Below are positions 15,312-24,984 of a DNA stretch of 64,000 bases, piece after piece. Positions within the stretch are counted from its first letter, which is position 1, and every line of letters starts with the position of its first letter. Location: assembly GCF_001905445.1 (NCBI RefSeq), contig NZ_LIVQ01000001.1:1612001-1676000 (forward strand), in the 5' to 3' direction. Below the pieces are notes generated by a model, which was not told the DNA's origin, ran no database searches, and saw only the letters and a list, made by a program, of their open reading frames with translations. The DNA comes from Streptomyces sp. CB00455. Its GTDB lineage: Bacteria > Actinomycetota > Actinomycetes > Streptomycetales > Streptomycetaceae. The translations under genes and the position numbers were made by a program.

Positions 15312-18197
15312 TCAGCTGCAGCCGCTGGTGGAGCCGCAGCCCTCGCAGATGTAGCAGGAGCCGGCGCGCTGCATCTTCGTACCGCAGGAGAAGCAGAGCG
15401 GGGCGTCGGCGGAGACGCCGAGCTGCATCTCGACCAGTTCGGCGCTGCTGTGCGCCGTCTTCGGAGCCGGAATCGGAGCGGCGACCGGCTTGGGGGCCGA
15501 CGGCACCGCGGCCAGCGGGGCCGACTGGGCCAGGGACTCGGTGTCCAGCTCCTCCTCGAGGGGCTCGTAGGAGCCGGTCTCCAGGTGGCGCTGGCGCTCG
15601 TCGGCGGTGTGGATGCCGAGGGCCGAGCGGGTCTCGAAGGGCAGGAAGTCGAGCGCCAGGCGACGGAAGATGTAGTCGACGATCGACTGCGCCATCCGCA
15701 CGTCCGGGTCGTCCGTCATTCCGGCCGGCTCGAAGCGCATGTTCGTGAACTTCGAGACGTAGGTCTCCAGCGGAACGCCGTACTGCAGACCCACCGAGAC
15801 GGCGATCGAGAAGGCGTCCATCATGCCCGCGAGGGTCGAGCCCTGCTTGGACATCTTCAGGAAGACCTCGCCCAGACCGTCGTCCGGGTAGGAGTTCGCC
15901 GTCATGTAGCCCTCGGCTCCACCGACCGTGAAGGAGGTGGTGATCCCCGGGCGGCCCTTGGGGAGGCGCTTGCGGACCGGGCGGTACTCGATGACCTTCT
16001 CGACGGCGGCGCGGATGGTCTCCTCCGTCTTGGCGGTGACCTCGGCCTTCTCCTCCTCCTTCTTCTTGGCGGAGAGGGGCTGGCCGACCTTGCAGTTGTC
16101 GCGGTAGATCGCGAGCGCCTTGACGCCCATCTTCCACGCCTCGAAGTAGATCTCCTCGATCTCCTCGACGGTCGCCGTCTCCGGCATGTTGACCGTCTTC
16201 GAGATCGCGCCGGAGATCCAGGGCTGGATCGCGGCCATCATGCGGACGTGGCCCATCGCGGAGATGGAGCGCTCGCCCATGGCGCAGTCGAACACCGAAT
16301 AGTGCTCGGTCTTCAGGCCCGGGGCGTCGACCACGACGCCGTGCTCGGCGATGTGGGAGACGATCGCCTCGATCTGCTCCTCCAGGTAGCCCAGGCGGCG
16401 CAGGGCCTGCGGGACGGTGCCGTTGACGATCTGCATCGAGCCGCCGCCGACGAGCTTCTTGAACTTGACCAGGGCCAGGTCCGGCTCGACACCGGTGGTG
16501 TCGCAGGACATCGCGAGACCGATGGTGCCGGTCGGCGCCAGGACGGAGGCCTGGGAGTTGCGGAAGCCGTTCTTCTCGCCGAGGCGCAGGACGTCCTGCC
16601 AGGCCTCGGTGGCCGCGGCCCAGATCGTGCTGTCCAGGTCCTCGGTGCGCGGCGCGACGGCGTTGGCGTCGGCGTGCTGCTTCATGACGCGCTTGTGCGA
16701 CTCGGCGTTGCGGGCGTAGCCGTCGTAGGGGCCGACGATGGCGGCCAGCTCGGCGGAGCGCTTGTAGGCCGTACCGGTCATCAGCGAGGTGATCGAGGCG
16801 GCGAGGGTGCGGCCGCCGTCCGAGTCGTACGCGTGGCCGGTGGCCATCAGCAGGGCGCCGAGGTTGGCGTAGCCGATGCCCAGCTGGCGGAAGGCGCGGG
16901 TGTTGTCGCCGATCTTCTGCGTCGGGAAGTCCGCGAAGCAGATGGAGATGTCCATCGCGGTGATGACGAGCTCGACGACCTTGGAGAAGCGCTCGGCGTC
17001 GAAGGACTGGTTGCCCTTGCCGTCGTCGTCGAGGAACTTCATCAGGTTCAGCGAGGCGAGGTTGCAGGACGTGTTGTCCAGGTGCATGTACTCGCTGCAC
17101 GGGTTCGACGCGGTGATCCGGCCGGACTCGGGGCAGGTGTGCCAGTTGTTGATCACACCGTCGTACTGGATGCCCGGGTCGGCGCAGGCCCACGCGGCCT
17201 CGGCGAGCTTGCGGAAGAGCGCCTTGGCGTCGATCTTCTCGATGACCTCGCCGGTCATGCGGGCACGCAGGCCGAACTCGGCGCCGTTCTCGACGGCCGT
17301 CATGAACTCGTCGTTCACACGGACGGAGTTGTTGGCGTTCTGGTACTGGACGGACGTGATGTCGTCGCCGCCCAGGTCCATGTCGAAGCCCGCGTCGCGC
17401 AGGGCGCGGATCTTCTCCTCTTCCTTCACCTTGGTCTCGATGAAGGCCTCGACGTCCGGGTGGTCCACGTCCAGGACGACCATCTTGGCCGCGCGGCGGG
17501 TGGCGCCGCCCGACTTGATCGTTCCAGCGGACGCGTCGGCGCCGCGCATGAAGGAGACGGGGCCGGAGGCGTTGCCGCCGGAGGAGAGGAGCTCCTTGGA
17601 GGAGCGGATGCGGGAGAGGTTCAGGCCGGCGCCGGAGCCGCCCTTGAAGATCATGCCCTCTTCCTTGTACCAGTCGAGGATCGACTCCATGGAGTCGTCG
17701 ACGGCCAGGATGAAGCAGGCGGAGACCTGCTGCGGCTGGGGGGTGCCGACGTTGAACCACACCGGGGAGTTGAAGCTGAAGATCTGGTGCAGGAGGGCGT
17801 AGGTCAGCTCGTGCTCGAAGATCTCCGCGTCGGCGGGCGACGCGAAGTAGTCGTAGTCCTCTCCGGCCTTCGTGTAGGTCTTCACGATCCGGTCGATGAG
17901 CTGCTTGAGGCCGGTCTCGCGCTGCACGGTGCCCACCGCGCCGCGGAAGTACTTGCTGGTGACGATGTTGACCGCGTTCACCGACCAGAAGTCGGGGAAC
18001 TCGACGCCACGCTGCTCGAAGTTGACCGAGCCGTCGCGCCAGTTGGTCATGACGACGTCACGGCGCTCCCAGCTCACCTCGTCGTAGGGGTGCACGCCGG
18101 GGGTGGTGTGGATGCGCTCGATCCGCAGGCCGCCCTTGGCGGCCTTGGTCCCCTTGGCGCGGGAACCACGTGCCGAGCTGCTCGCCGTCTCTGTCAT
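15312..18197 (-). CDS. nrdJ: Vitamin B12-dependent (class II) ribonucleotide reductase
   Basis: A 961-residue adenosylcobalamin-dependent reductase that makes dNTPs aerobically or micro-aerobically. Motifs include FNSPVWFNVG near the substrate site, Cys in QQVSACFILAVDD, GGSGAGLNLSRIR, ASGPVSFMRG, NPCSEYMHLDNTSCNLASLNL, the phosphate loop APTGTIGLAMSCDTTG, and a C-terminal Cys pair region plus zinc-like cluster (CFSCGTKMQ...CYICEGCG). ATG at 18197 follows GGGAGGCGGC. It is the second gene of nrdR-nrdJ (168 bases between them). I see no B12 riboswitch upstream, in line with the Streptomyces class II gene being controlled by NrdR rather than by B12. Large antisense open frames here are codon-bias shadows. 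Confidence 0.97.
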   Translation of the reverse strand: MTETASSSARGSRAKGTKAAKGGLRIERIHTTPGVHPYDEVSWERRDVVMTNWRDGSVNFEQRGVEFPDFWSVNAVNIVTSKYFRGAVGTVQRETGLKQLIDRIVKTYTKAGEDYDYFASPADAEIFEHELTYALLHQIFSFNSPVWFNVGTPQPQQVSACFILAVDDSMESILDWYKEEGMIFKGGSGAGLNLSRIRSSKELLSSGGNASGPVSFMRGADASAGTIKSGGATRRAAKMVVLDVDHPDVEAFIETKVKEEEKIRALRDAGFDMDLGGDDITSVQYQNANNSVRVNDEFMTAVENGAEFGLRARMTGEVIEKIDAKALFRKLAEAAWACADPGIQYDGVINNWHTCPESGRITASNPCSEYMHLDNTSCNLASLNLMKFLDDDGKGNQSFDAERFSKVVELVITAMDISICFADFPTQKIGDNTRAFRQLGIGYANLGALLMATGHAYDSDGGRTLAASITSLMTGTAYKRSAELAAIVGPYDGYARNAESHKRVMKQHADANAVAPRTEDLDSTIWAAATEAWQDVLRLGEKNGFRNSQASVLAPTGTIGLAMSCDTTGVEPDLALVKFKKLVGGGSMQIVNGTVPQALRRLGYLEEQIEAIVSHIAEHGVVVDAPGLKTEHYSVFDCAMGERSISAMGHVRMMAAIQPWISGAISKTVNMPETATVEEIEEIYFEAWKMGVKALAIYRDNCKVGQPLSAKKKEEEKAEVTAKTEETIRAAVEKVIEYRPVRKRLPKGRPGITTSFTVGGAEGYMTANSYPDDGLGEVFLKMSKQGSTLAGMMDAFSIAVSVGLQYGVPLETYVSKFTNMRFEPAGMTDDPDVRMAQSIVDYIFRRLALDFLPFETRSALGIHTADERQRHLETGSYEPLEEELDTESLAQSAPLAAVPSAPKPVAAPIPAPKTAHSSAELVEMQLGVSADAPLCFSCGTKMQRAGSCYICEGCGSTSGCS

Positions 18198-18365
18198 GCC
18201 GCCTCCCATATGCGGGCAAAAACGCCCTAAAGTGCCATCGCTATTCCGCGGCACGGTGCTGTGTGTCTGTTTCTACGTCTCGTCGCCCCCGACTGCCGCC
18301 GGGAGGCGCCCCCGGTCCGACCGGCCGCGTCGCGGTGCGTGAGCACCGCGCCACGGGCCGTCCGG

Positions 18366-18872
18366 TCAGCCGGCGGCGGAGGCGGGCACGGGGACCGGAC
18401 CGGTTCCCCGGGGCTCGCACTCATGAGGCCGCTGCTCGCGCAGTTCCGCGATGGCGGCCTCGAAGTCTTCAAGGGTGTCGAACGCTTTGTACACGGACGC
18501 GAAGCGCAGGTACGCGACCAGGTCGAGCTCCTGCAAGGGGCCGAGTATGGCCAGTCCCACGTCATGGGTGGTCAGCTCGGCGCTCCCGGTGGCGCGCACC
18601 GCCTCTTCGACCCGCTGGCCGAGCTTGGCGAGGGCGTCCTCGGTGACCGGCCGTCCCTGGCACGCCTTGCGCACGCCGGAGATGACCTTGGTGCGACTGA
18701 AGGGTTCGGTCACCCCGCTGCGCTTGACCACCATCAGCGAGGCCGTCTCCACCGTCGTGAAGCGACGGGAGCAGTCGGGGCACTGACGGCGCCGGCGGAT
18801 CGACGTGCCGTCGTCCGTGGTGCGGCTGTCGACGACCCGGCTGTCGGGGTGCCTGCAGAAGGGGCAGTGCAT
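18366..18872 (-). CDS. nrdR: Transcriptional repressor NrdR
   Basis: A 168-residue repressor of ribonucleotide reductase genes. The N-terminal Zn ribbon has Cys pairs CPFC and CPDC (residues 3-6 and 31-34), followed by the ATP-cone domain with [24 protein letters not shown]. It senses ATP/dATP and binds paired NrdR boxes. ATG at 18872 has a strong ribosome site (GGAGGGTGAGG region). Two boxes lie 134-181 bases upstream (19007-19053), so it represses itself and nrdJ. Confidence 0.96.
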   Translation of the reverse strand: MHCPFCRHPDSRVVDSRTTDDGTSIRRRRQCPDCSRRFTTVETASLMVVKRSGVTEPFSRTKVISGVRKACQGRPVTEDALAKLGQRVEEAVRATGSAELTTHDVGLAILGPLQELDLVAYLRFASVYKAFDTLEDFEAAIAELREQRPHECEPRGTGPVPVPASAAG

Positions 18873-19006
18873 GGTTCCCTCACCCTCCTTCTCGGCACGA
18901 CTGAATCACCTCACAGGGCTCCTCAAGGACAGAAACAGGCTCTGTCCGGGACCTCGTGAAGCAGCCACCAGCATATGCGATGCCGGGGACCTCGGCGGAC
19001 CGGGGA

Positions 19007-19022
19007 CCACAACTTCTGGGTG
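19007..19022. promoter_or_regulatory. NrdR box, nrdR-proximal copy
   Basis: CCACAACTTCTGGGTG. It shares CCAC at the left and a TCT-then-GGG right half with the second box and lies 15 bases from it, the phasing (31 bases centre to centre) reported for Streptomyces NrdR box pairs. Confidence 0.6.
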
Positions 19023-19037
19023 GCAGCGCTCATCCAA

Positions 19038-19053
19038 CCACTAGATCTTGGGT
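19038..19053. promoter_or_regulatory. NrdR box, distal copy
   Basis: CCACTAGATCTTGGGT, a partial palindrome centred on AGATCT and close to the actinobacterial NrdR consensus as I remember it. Paired with 19007-19022. Confidence 0.7.
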
Positions 19054-19263
19054 TGCGGTGGATTCACCGAGCTCCGCGTGTCGCAGCGTCCGACAGCCGG
19101 ATACGGGGGTCTGCGGTGCCACACTGGGGCCGGACCCGGAAGGTGGCGACCCGACCGGGAAGGGTACCGTAAGCACCGCGCGCCGAGCCGAACCCGCGTT
19201 CGGTCGGCCGATCGTCTATACACCGCACGCTGAGCCCGGACGGGGCGATCTGCGATTTTTCAC

Positions 19264-19279
19264 TCGAACGTGTGTTTGG
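19264..19279. promoter_or_regulatory. LexA (SOS) box of lexA
   Basis: TCGAAC-GTGT-GTTTGG: the left half matches the actinobacterial consensus TCGAAC-N4-GTTCGA perfectly, the right half in 4 of 6. It lies 63 bases upstream of the lexA start, as expected for autorepression. Confidence 0.8.
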
Positions 19280-19341
19280 CGCAACCTTTCGAAAGCTACT
19301 ACCGTTGTCCAGCTAGGGAGAACATTTCGAGAGGGGCCGAC

Positions 19342-20133
19342 GTGACCACCACCGCAGACAGTGCCACCATCACTGCCCAGAACCGCTCCCAGAGCCGACT
19401 TGAGCCGGTGCATGCCATGAACGACGCACACGTGAACCCGGAGGCGGAGCCCGTACGCCCCGCCCGCTCGCTGCCGGGTCGACCTCCAGGCATCCGCGCC
19501 GACAGCTCCGGGCTCACGGACCGGCAGCGGAGGGTCATCGAGGTGATTCGCGATTCGGTCCAGCGGCGCGGCTACCCGCCGTCGATGCGCGAGATCGGTC
19601 AGGCGGTCGGCCTGTCCAGCACCTCGTCGGTCGCGCACCAGCTGATGGCCCTGGAGCGGAAGGGCTTCCTGCGCCGCGACCCGCACCGCCCCCGCGCCTA
19701 TGAGGTGCGCGGCTCCGACCAGCCCAGCTCGCAGCCCACGGACACCACCGGCAAGCCCGCCGCGTCCTACGTCCCCCTCGTCGGCCGGATCGCGGCCGGC
19801 GGCCCGATCCTCGCCGAGGAGTCGGTGGAGGACGTGTTCCCCCTCCCCCGCCAGCTCGTCGGCGACGGCGAGCTGTTCGTCCTCAAGGTCGTCGGCGACT
19901 CGATGATCGAAGCCGCCATCTGCGACGGCGACTGGGTCACCGTCCGTCGCCAGCCCGTCGCGGAGAACGGCGACATCGTCGCAGCGATGCTCGACGGCGA
20001 GGCCACCGTGAAGCGGTTCAAGCGGGAGGACGGCCACGTCTGGCTGCTCCCGCACAACGCCGCCTACCAGCCGATCCCCGGTGACGAGGCGACCATCCTC
20101 GGCAAGGTCGTCGCGGTACTGCGGAGGGTCTGA
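19342..20133 (+). CDS. lexA: SOS-response repressor LexA
   Basis: A 263-residue repressor and self-cleaving protease. The winged-helix domain spans residues ~57-122 ([37 protein letters not shown]). The cleavage site Ala152-Gly153 lies in GRIAAGGPI; catalytic Ser187 is in GDSMIEA and Lys224 in [11 protein letters not shown] at 19342 follows GAGAGGGG. The ~50 residues before the DNA-binding domain are a typical Streptomyces extension. RecA, encoded at 56.8-57.9 kb, would trigger its cleavage. It is divergent from nrdR and convergent with the DinG-type helicase gene. Confidence 0.97.
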   Translation: MTTTADSATITAQNRSQSRLEPVHAMNDAHVNPEAEPVRPARSLPGRPPGIRADSSGLTDRQRRVIEVIRDSVQRRGYPPSMREIGQAVGLSSTSSVAHQLMALERKGFLRRDPHRPRAYEVRGSDQPSSQPTDTTGKPAASYVPLVGRIAAGGPILAEESVEDVFPLPRQLVGDGELFVLKVVGDSMIEAAICDGDWVTVRRQPVAENGDIVAAMLDGEATVKRFKREDGHVWLLPHNAAYQPIPGDEATILGKVVAVLRRV

Positions 20134-20155
20134 CCCGGCCCCCGCCACCCTGATC

Positions 20156-20190
20156 CAGCCCCGGGACCCACTGCGCCGGTCCCGGGGCTG
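20156..20190. terminator. Bidirectional terminator between lexA and dinG-type gene
   Basis: CAGCCCCGGGACC and its exact reverse complement (13 bp) flank a 9-base loop. It begins 23 bases after the lexA stop and serves convergent transcription from both sides. Confidence 0.85.
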
Positions 20191-20232
20191 TTCTGTGCGC
20201 GCGACCTGGTACTTCCCGTCGTGCGCGGCCCG

Positions 20233-22203
20233 CTACTTGCCGTCGGCCTGGGCGGTCGCGTCGATGGCCGCCAGGGAGCGCCGGGCCTGGTTGCGGTCCG
20301 TGGTGTACCAGAAGTCTGGCAGCGTGGCCCGCAGGAAGCTGCCGTACCGCGCCGTGGCCAGCCGGGGGTCCAGGACCGCGACGACGCCCCGGTCACCCGT
20401 GGCCCGTACGAGACGGCCCGCGCCCTGGGCCATCAGCAGGGCGGCGTGCGTGGCGGCGACGGCCATGAAGCCGTTTCCGCCGTGCTCCTCCACCGACTTC
20501 TGCCGGGCGCTCATCAGCGGGTCGTCGGGGCGCGGGAAGGGGATCCGGTCCATGACCACCAGCTGGCAGCTCGGCCCGGGTACGTCCACGCCCTGCCAGA
20601 GCGACAGCGTCCCGAACAGACAGGTCTTCGGGTCGGCCGCGAACGCCTTGATCAATTCTCCGAGCGTCTCCTCGCCCTGGAGCAGGATGGGCGTGTCGAG
20701 CCGGCCGCGCAGCTCCTCCGCCGCCGCCTTGGCGCCGCGCATGGAGGAGAACAGCCCGAGGGTGCGGCCGCCGGCCGCCTGGATCAGTTCCGCGAGCTCG
20801 TCCATCATGTCGCCGCGGGTGCCCTCCCGGCCGGGCGTGGCCAGGTGCTTGGCGACGTAGAGGATGCCCTGCTTGGGATAGTCGAAGGGCGAACCGACAT
20901 CCAGGCCCTTCCAGAGCGGTACGTCCTCGCCCTCGACCCCCTCGGGGGACAGCCCCATGGAAGCCGCGACCCCGTTGAAGTCGCCGCCGAGCTTGAGGGT
21001 GGCCGAGGTCAGGACCACGGACCGGTCCTCGAAGAGCTTCTCGCGCAGCAGGCCCGACACCGACAGGGGGGCGACGCGCAGGGTGGCGCCGAACCGGTCG
21101 TGGCGCTCGTACCAGACGACGTCGTACTCGGAGCCGTTGGTGATCCGCTCCGCGACCCCGTGGACGCCCTCCACCGCGGCCAGGGCCTGCTTGCGGACGG
21201 CGTCCTCGTCCTGGACCGACTTGTCGCGGGTCGCGCCGATCGCCGAGATGACGTTGCGCGCCGCGTCCCGCAGGGCCGTCAGCGCGTAGCCGAGGTCTTC
21301 CGGGACGACCTCCAGGCGGCCGGGGAGCGCCAGCTCCATGACCCGCTCGAAGGACTCGGAGGCGGTCTGCAGCGCGTCGGCGGTCTTCTCGTCGACGAGC
21401 TTGGCGGCGCGCTTCACGGCCCGGTTCACCTGGCCGGGGGTGAGCTCGCCGGTGGCGACCCCGGTCACCCGGGAGACCAGTTCGTGGGCCTCGTCCACGA
21501 TCAGGACCTCGTGCTGCGGCAGCACCGGGGCGCCTTCGATGGCGTCGATGGCGAGCAGCGCGTGGTTGGTGACGACGACATCCGCGAGCTTGGCGCGCTC
21601 CCGGGCTGCCTCGGCGAAGCACTCGGCGCCGTAGGCGCACTTCGTGGCGCCGAGGCACTCGCGGGAGGACACGGAGATCTGCGACCAGGCCTTGTCGGAG
21701 ACGCCGGGGGTGAGGTCGTCGCGGTCGCCGGTCTCCGTCTCGTCCGCCCAGTCGCGCAGGCGCAGCAGGTCCTGGCCCAGTTTGCTGGTGGGGGCGGCCG
21801 CCTCGAACTGGTCGAAAAGTCCCTCCTCCTCGTCCTGCGGCGCACCCTCGTGCAGGCGGTGGAGGCACAGGTAGTTCGACCGGCCTTTGAGCATGGCGAA
21901 CTGCGGGCGGCGGCGCAGCTGCGGGTGCAGTGCCTCCACCGTCCGGGGAAGGTCGCGCTCCACGAGCTGCCGCTGCAGGGCGAGGGTCGCCGTGGCGACG
22001 ACGACGCGCTCGCCGTGGGCGAGGGCCGGCACCAGGTAGCCGAGGGACTTGCCGGTGCCGGTGCCGGCCTGGATGAGCCGGTGGGAGTTGTCGTCGATCG
22101 CTTCGGCGACGGCTTCGGCCATGGCCACCTGGCCGGGCCGCTCCGTGCCGCCGACGGCGGAGACGGCGGCGTGCAGCAGGTCGGGGAGGGAGGGCTTCGT
22201 CAT
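20233..22203 (-). CDS. DinG/YoaA-type ATP-dependent DNA helicase
   Basis: A 656-residue superfamily 2, XPD-like iron-sulfur helicase. Motif I QAGTGTGKS (residues ~45-53), motif II VDEAHEL, and a late motif VI GAGRLVRATGDRG. The Fe-S cluster Cys residues are probably Cys in SNYLCLHR plus those in SRECLGATKCAYGAEC (residues ~110-195). In E. coli DinG is SOS-induced; no LexA box is apparent upstream of this start. ATG at 22203. The gene converges on lexA across a strong terminator. Confidence 0.92.
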   Translation of the reverse strand: MTKPSLPDLLHAAVSAVGGTERPGQVAMAEAVAEAIDDNSHRLIQAGTGTGKSLGYLVPALAHGERVVVATATLALQRQLVERDLPRTVEALHPQLRRRPQFAMLKGRSNYLCLHRLHEGAPQDEEEGLFDQFEAAAPTSKLGQDLLRLRDWADETETGDRDDLTPGVSDKAWSQISVSSRECLGATKCAYGAECFAEAARERAKLADVVVTNHALLAIDAIEGAPVLPQHEVLIVDEAHELVSRVTGVATGELTPGQVNRAVKRAAKLVDEKTADALQTASESFERVMELALPGRLEVVPEDLGYALTALRDAARNVISAIGATRDKSVQDEDAVRKQALAAVEGVHGVAERITNGSEYDVVWYERHDRFGATLRVAPLSVSGLLREKLFEDRSVVLTSATLKLGGDFNGVAASMGLSPEGVEGEDVPLWKGLDVGSPFDYPKQGILYVAKHLATPGREGTRGDMMDELAELIQAAGGRTLGLFSSMRGAKAAAEELRGRLDTPILLQGEETLGELIKAFAADPKTCLFGTLSLWQGVDVPGPSCQLVVMDRIPFPRPDDPLMSARQKSVEEHGGNGFMAVAATHAALLMAQGAGRLVRATGDRGVVAVLDPRLATARYGSFLRATLPDFWYTTDRNQARRSLAAIDATAQADGK

Positions 22204-22255
22204 AGCACTGCCAACCCTACGGGGCCCCGCTGACAGTCAGCGCACCGGCGAGCGT

Positions 22256-24157
22256 TCACGGCCGGTACAAGGGGTTGGGCACGGTGCCGTACCGGACGGC
22301 GTGCGGGCGGGTGGGGCGGTCGCGGTATCCGTCCTCGTAGAGCCGGTTCCGGTTCAGGCAGAGCCGCCCGATGCGCTCGCCGAGCAGCTCGAAGAGTTCG
22401 TAGCGGTCCTTGAGCTCCGGGAAGCGGGCCTGGTGGCGCAGGATCTCCGCCCGTACGAGCGACCAGAAGTCGTCTTCCGGTACGCCGAGGCGGTCCTCGC
22501 ACACGGCCGAGAGGTAACGGAAGACGCCGACGAAGAGCCCGGAGTGGATGAACTGGGGCAGGAAGTCGGCGGGCTCGGACAGCAGGACCGCGCGGACCTC
22601 GTCGGGCAGTGCGTCCAGCTCGGGCAGCGGTTCGGCGCTGATGTTGACGTCGTCCACGAAGTCCTTGACGGCCAGCCGGACCGGGACGTCGTGCTCGTCG
22701 AAGATCACGATGGTGTTCTCGCCGTGCGGGGAGAAGACGGTGCCGTAGCGGTAGAGGAAGCGCAGGAGCGGCGGCAGCAGGGCGGTGAAGAGGCGCTGGA
22801 GCCAGACGGTGGGGGCGAGGCCGGAGCGGTCGACGAGCTCGGCGGTGAAGGAGCGGCCGCGCGGGTCGGTGTGGAGGAGGGAGGCGAGTGTGCGGGCGCG
22901 CTCGCCGGGTGCCAGGTGGCCGGCGAGGGGTTCGCGCCAGATCGCGCCGAGGAGCTCTTTGTACTGGTAGGGGACTTCGGGGAGCTCGTCGTAGACGGGA
23001 TGGCGGACGGTGACGGAGGCGACCTCGCCGAGCAGGATGACCCCGCATTCGTCGCGGAGGAAGGGGTCGGCGTCGCGCACCGAATGGATCCAGGCGGTGA
23101 CGGCGGGCGCGGCGCGGGTGAGGTCGCCGGGCAGGCCGCGCCAGACCATGGTGTTGAACACGCAGAGCGGGAGCTTGACGCTGTGCCGGTCGGGGCGGGT
23201 GAGGTTGAGGAAGGTGCGGATCGACTGCTGGGGCAGGCGTACGTCGGGGTCGGCGGGGAGCGGGACGAGGGCGCCGGAGGAGAGGGCGGGGGCGAAGAGG
23301 GGAAGGACCACCTCGTCCCACTGCCAGGGATGGACCGGCAGGTAGAGGTAGTGCCGTGGGTCCATGCCGCGGTCGCGCAGGGTCTGGTCGAAGGCGGCGC
23401 GGGTGGCGGGGTCGAGCTCGGCGGCGTAGAGGCGTGCGGGGTCCTCGAGGCCGGCGGTCCCGCGGTAGTCCGCGAGGGAGGTGTGGGCGGCGAGCCAGGG
23501 CAGCCGCTGGCGGGTGCGGGCCTCGGGGGCCCAGGCGGCGGTGTCGGAGGCGGAGAGACCGATGCGCCCCTTGTTGAGGACGAGCCAGGGGTGGCCGGTC
23601 TGGTGGCCTTCGAGGGCGGCGTAGTCGAGGTCGGCGAGGGCGTCGGCGCTCTGGGCGGTGTGGTCGATGCGGACGTCGGCGCAGAGGGTGGCGCTGAGCT
23701 CGCGGACCAGGTGGCCGAGGGTGGTGCCGTCGAGGCCGAGGAGGGTGCGGGCGCGGACGAGGAAGGCGTACGGGTCGCCGAAAGGAGCGGGTGGGCGGCT
23801 GGAGGGGGGCGGCGGGGTCAGGGTGATGGTGTCGGGGGCGATGTGCCAGCTGCCGTACGAGCGTCGGCGGGCCCGGAAGGCGAGGCTGCTGCCGTCGTCC
23901 AGGGCCAGGGTCCAGGCGTCACCGGGGGCGGACCGGGTGGAGAGGGGGGTGGGGGTGTGGGTGGGGATGTCGCTGGCGGGGGCGGGGGCGGGCCTGATGA
24001 TCTCCTCGTAGGCGAACTCGGCGAGCATCTTGGCCAGCAGGCGGCGGGATGCCGACTCCCAGAGGGCTTGGGTGAGTTCGGGGGGTGTGCGGGGGTGCTG
24101 GGGTGACGGCGGCACGGGGGTCTGTGCGGAATCGGGGGCTGCGGGAAAATTCGGCAC
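22256..24157 (-). CDS. IucA/IucC-family siderophore synthetase (NIS), second copy of operon
   Basis: A 633-residue NRPS-independent siderophore synthetase that joins a carboxylate (citrate-like or succinyl) to a hydroxamate amine using ATP. Motifs: EGHQTGHPWLVLNKGRIG (active-site region, residues ~185-205), YLPVHPWQWDEVV, FSPHGENTIVIFDEHDVP (ATP-binding HGEN), and VKDFVDDVNIS. Its length fits RhbF/DesD-like enzymes. GTG at 24157 follows GAGGAGTCCC. It is the last gene of the operon; its stop lies 52 bases from the DinG-type gene start. No iron-box (TTAGGTTAGGCTNACCTAA-like) was found upstream of any gene of the operon. Confidence 0.92.
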   Translation of the reverse strand: MPNFPAAPDSAQTPVPPSPQHPRTPPELTQALWESASRRLLAKMLAEFAYEEIIRPAPAPASDIPTHTPTPLSTRSAPGDAWTLALDDGSSLAFRARRRSYGSWHIAPDTITLTPPPPSSRPPAPFGDPYAFLVRARTLLGLDGTTLGHLVRELSATLCADVRIDHTAQSADALADLDYAALEGHQTGHPWLVLNKGRIGLSASDTAAWAPEARTRQRLPWLAAHTSLADYRGTAGLEDPARLYAAELDPATRAAFDQTLRDRGMDPRHYLYLPVHPWQWDEVVLPLFAPALSSGALVPLPADPDVRLPQQSIRTFLNLTRPDRHSVKLPLCVFNTMVWRGLPGDLTRAAPAVTAWIHSVRDADPFLRDECGVILLGEVASVTVRHPVYDELPEVPYQYKELLGAIWREPLAGHLAPGERARTLASLLHTDPRGRSFTAELVDRSGLAPTVWLQRLFTALLPPLLRFLYRYGTVFSPHGENTIVIFDEHDVPVRLAVKDFVDDVNISAEPLPELDALPDEVRAVLLSEPADFLPQFIHSGLFVGVFRYLSAVCEDRLGVPEDDFWSLVRAEILRHQARFPELKDRYELFELLGERIGRLCLNRNRLYEDGYRDRPTRPHAVRYGTVPNPLYRP

Positions 24158-24255
24158 GGGACTCCTCGGAGATCGGGAACTTTGCTGTGGGCGCGCAGAG
24201 TTTTCGAAGGGAGAGGTGCGTAGCGGTCAGGTCGGCCGGGCGCGCGGAGCGGCAG

Positions 24256-24954
24256 TCAGAGGAGATTGCGCAGCGCCCGCTCCCGGATCATCAGGGCGGC
24301 GCGCTTCTCGGGGAGGTCGATTTCCGCCTGACAGCGGAAACCCGAGCTGAGGAAGGCCGATACGGAGGGGGTGTTGCGGATGTCCGGTTCCGCGACGACG
24401 CGTGTGCAGCGGGGGCGGTTGTCGAGTACGAGCCCGGCGACGGCGCGCAGCAGTGTGGTGCCCAGGCCCCGGCCTCGGTTCGTGCCGTCTCCGATGAGCA
24501 GGTGGATACCCGTGTCGTGGGGGCGCGCCGGGTAGTGGCGGGAGAGCGGGTCGAGATCGGCCCGGTACACCTCCCAGTAGCTCATCGGCGTGCCGTCCAG
24601 CAGGCCCAGGCAGGGAATGCTGCGGCCGTCTCCGTCGAGCTGGGCCCGCAGGTGGGCGGCGGTGACGGCGGCGGGACCGGCGAGCTCCCAGAAGGCCGCC
24701 ACCGCGGGGTCGTTCATCCAGCGGGTGAGGATTTCCAGGTCGCGGTCCGGTCGTACGGGTTCGAGGCGGAAGATCCCGGCGGGGGTGCGGGTACTGCCCC
24801 AGGTGGCCGGGGAGTCAAGGAGTTCAGCCTCGGCGAGCAGGGGCAACAGCTGGGCCGGGAGCCGTAGTTCGACCGTGTCGCCCGGGGCGCGGGTGGTGCG
24901 GATGGTGCCGGTGGCGTGGGTGGCGGTGCCGGCGGGCGCGTCTGTGGTGGGCAT
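24256..24954 (-). CDS. IucB/RhbD-type siderophore acetyltransferase
   Basis: A 232-residue GNAT acetyltransferase of the aerobactin/rhizobactin type that N-acylates a hydroxylamine side chain. The acetyl-CoA signature is GDGTNRGRGLGTTLLRAV (residues ~155-172), and the siderophore-specific region is WMNDPAVAAFWEL and MSYWEVYRADLDPLSRHYP. Catalytic residues are not certain. ATG at 24954. It is 98 bases after the second IucA/C start and 30 bases before the first IucA/C stop, so it lies between the two synthetase genes. Substrate is inferred from RhbD-like homology: an N-hydroxy-diaminopropane or similar. Confidence 0.9.
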   Translation of the reverse strand: MPTTDAPAGTATHATGTIRTTRAPGDTVELRLPAQLLPLLAEAELLDSPATWGSTRTPAGIFRLEPVRPDRDLEILTRWMNDPAVAAFWELAGPAAVTAAHLRAQLDGDGRSIPCLGLLDGTPMSYWEVYRADLDPLSRHYPARPHDTGIHLLIGDGTNRGRGLGTTLLRAVAGLVLDNRPRCTRVVAEPDIRNTPSVSAFLSSGFRCQAEIDLPEKRAALMIRERALRNLL

Positions 24955-24984
24955 GGGGCTCTTCCCCGCGTCGATGCCGACGCG

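Larger units (their letters stand above)
18873..19341. other. nrdR-lexA divergent regulatory region
   Basis: A 469-base non-coding region between two divergent regulators. It holds two NrdR boxes on the nrdR side (19007-19022 and 19038-19053), a LexA box (19264-19279) and a perfect 10-bp palindrome CTTTCGAAAG (19286-19295) on the lexA side. No ORF here has coding character. Confidence 0.7.

Noticed and set aside
15450..18230. 926-codon open frame antisense to nrdJ
   Set aside because: The translation is Leu/Val/Asp/Arg monotonous sequence mirroring nrdJ codon bias, while nrdJ has strong catalytic motifs.
18198..18365. Possible B12 riboswitch ahead of nrdJ
   Set aside because: The 168 bases between nrdR and nrdJ are too short and lack the conserved B12 box; regulation through NrdR fits better.
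20221..22233. 670-codon frame antisense to the DinG-type gene
   Set aside because: Same codon-bias mirror effect; no domain recognised, and the minus strand has clear helicase motifs.
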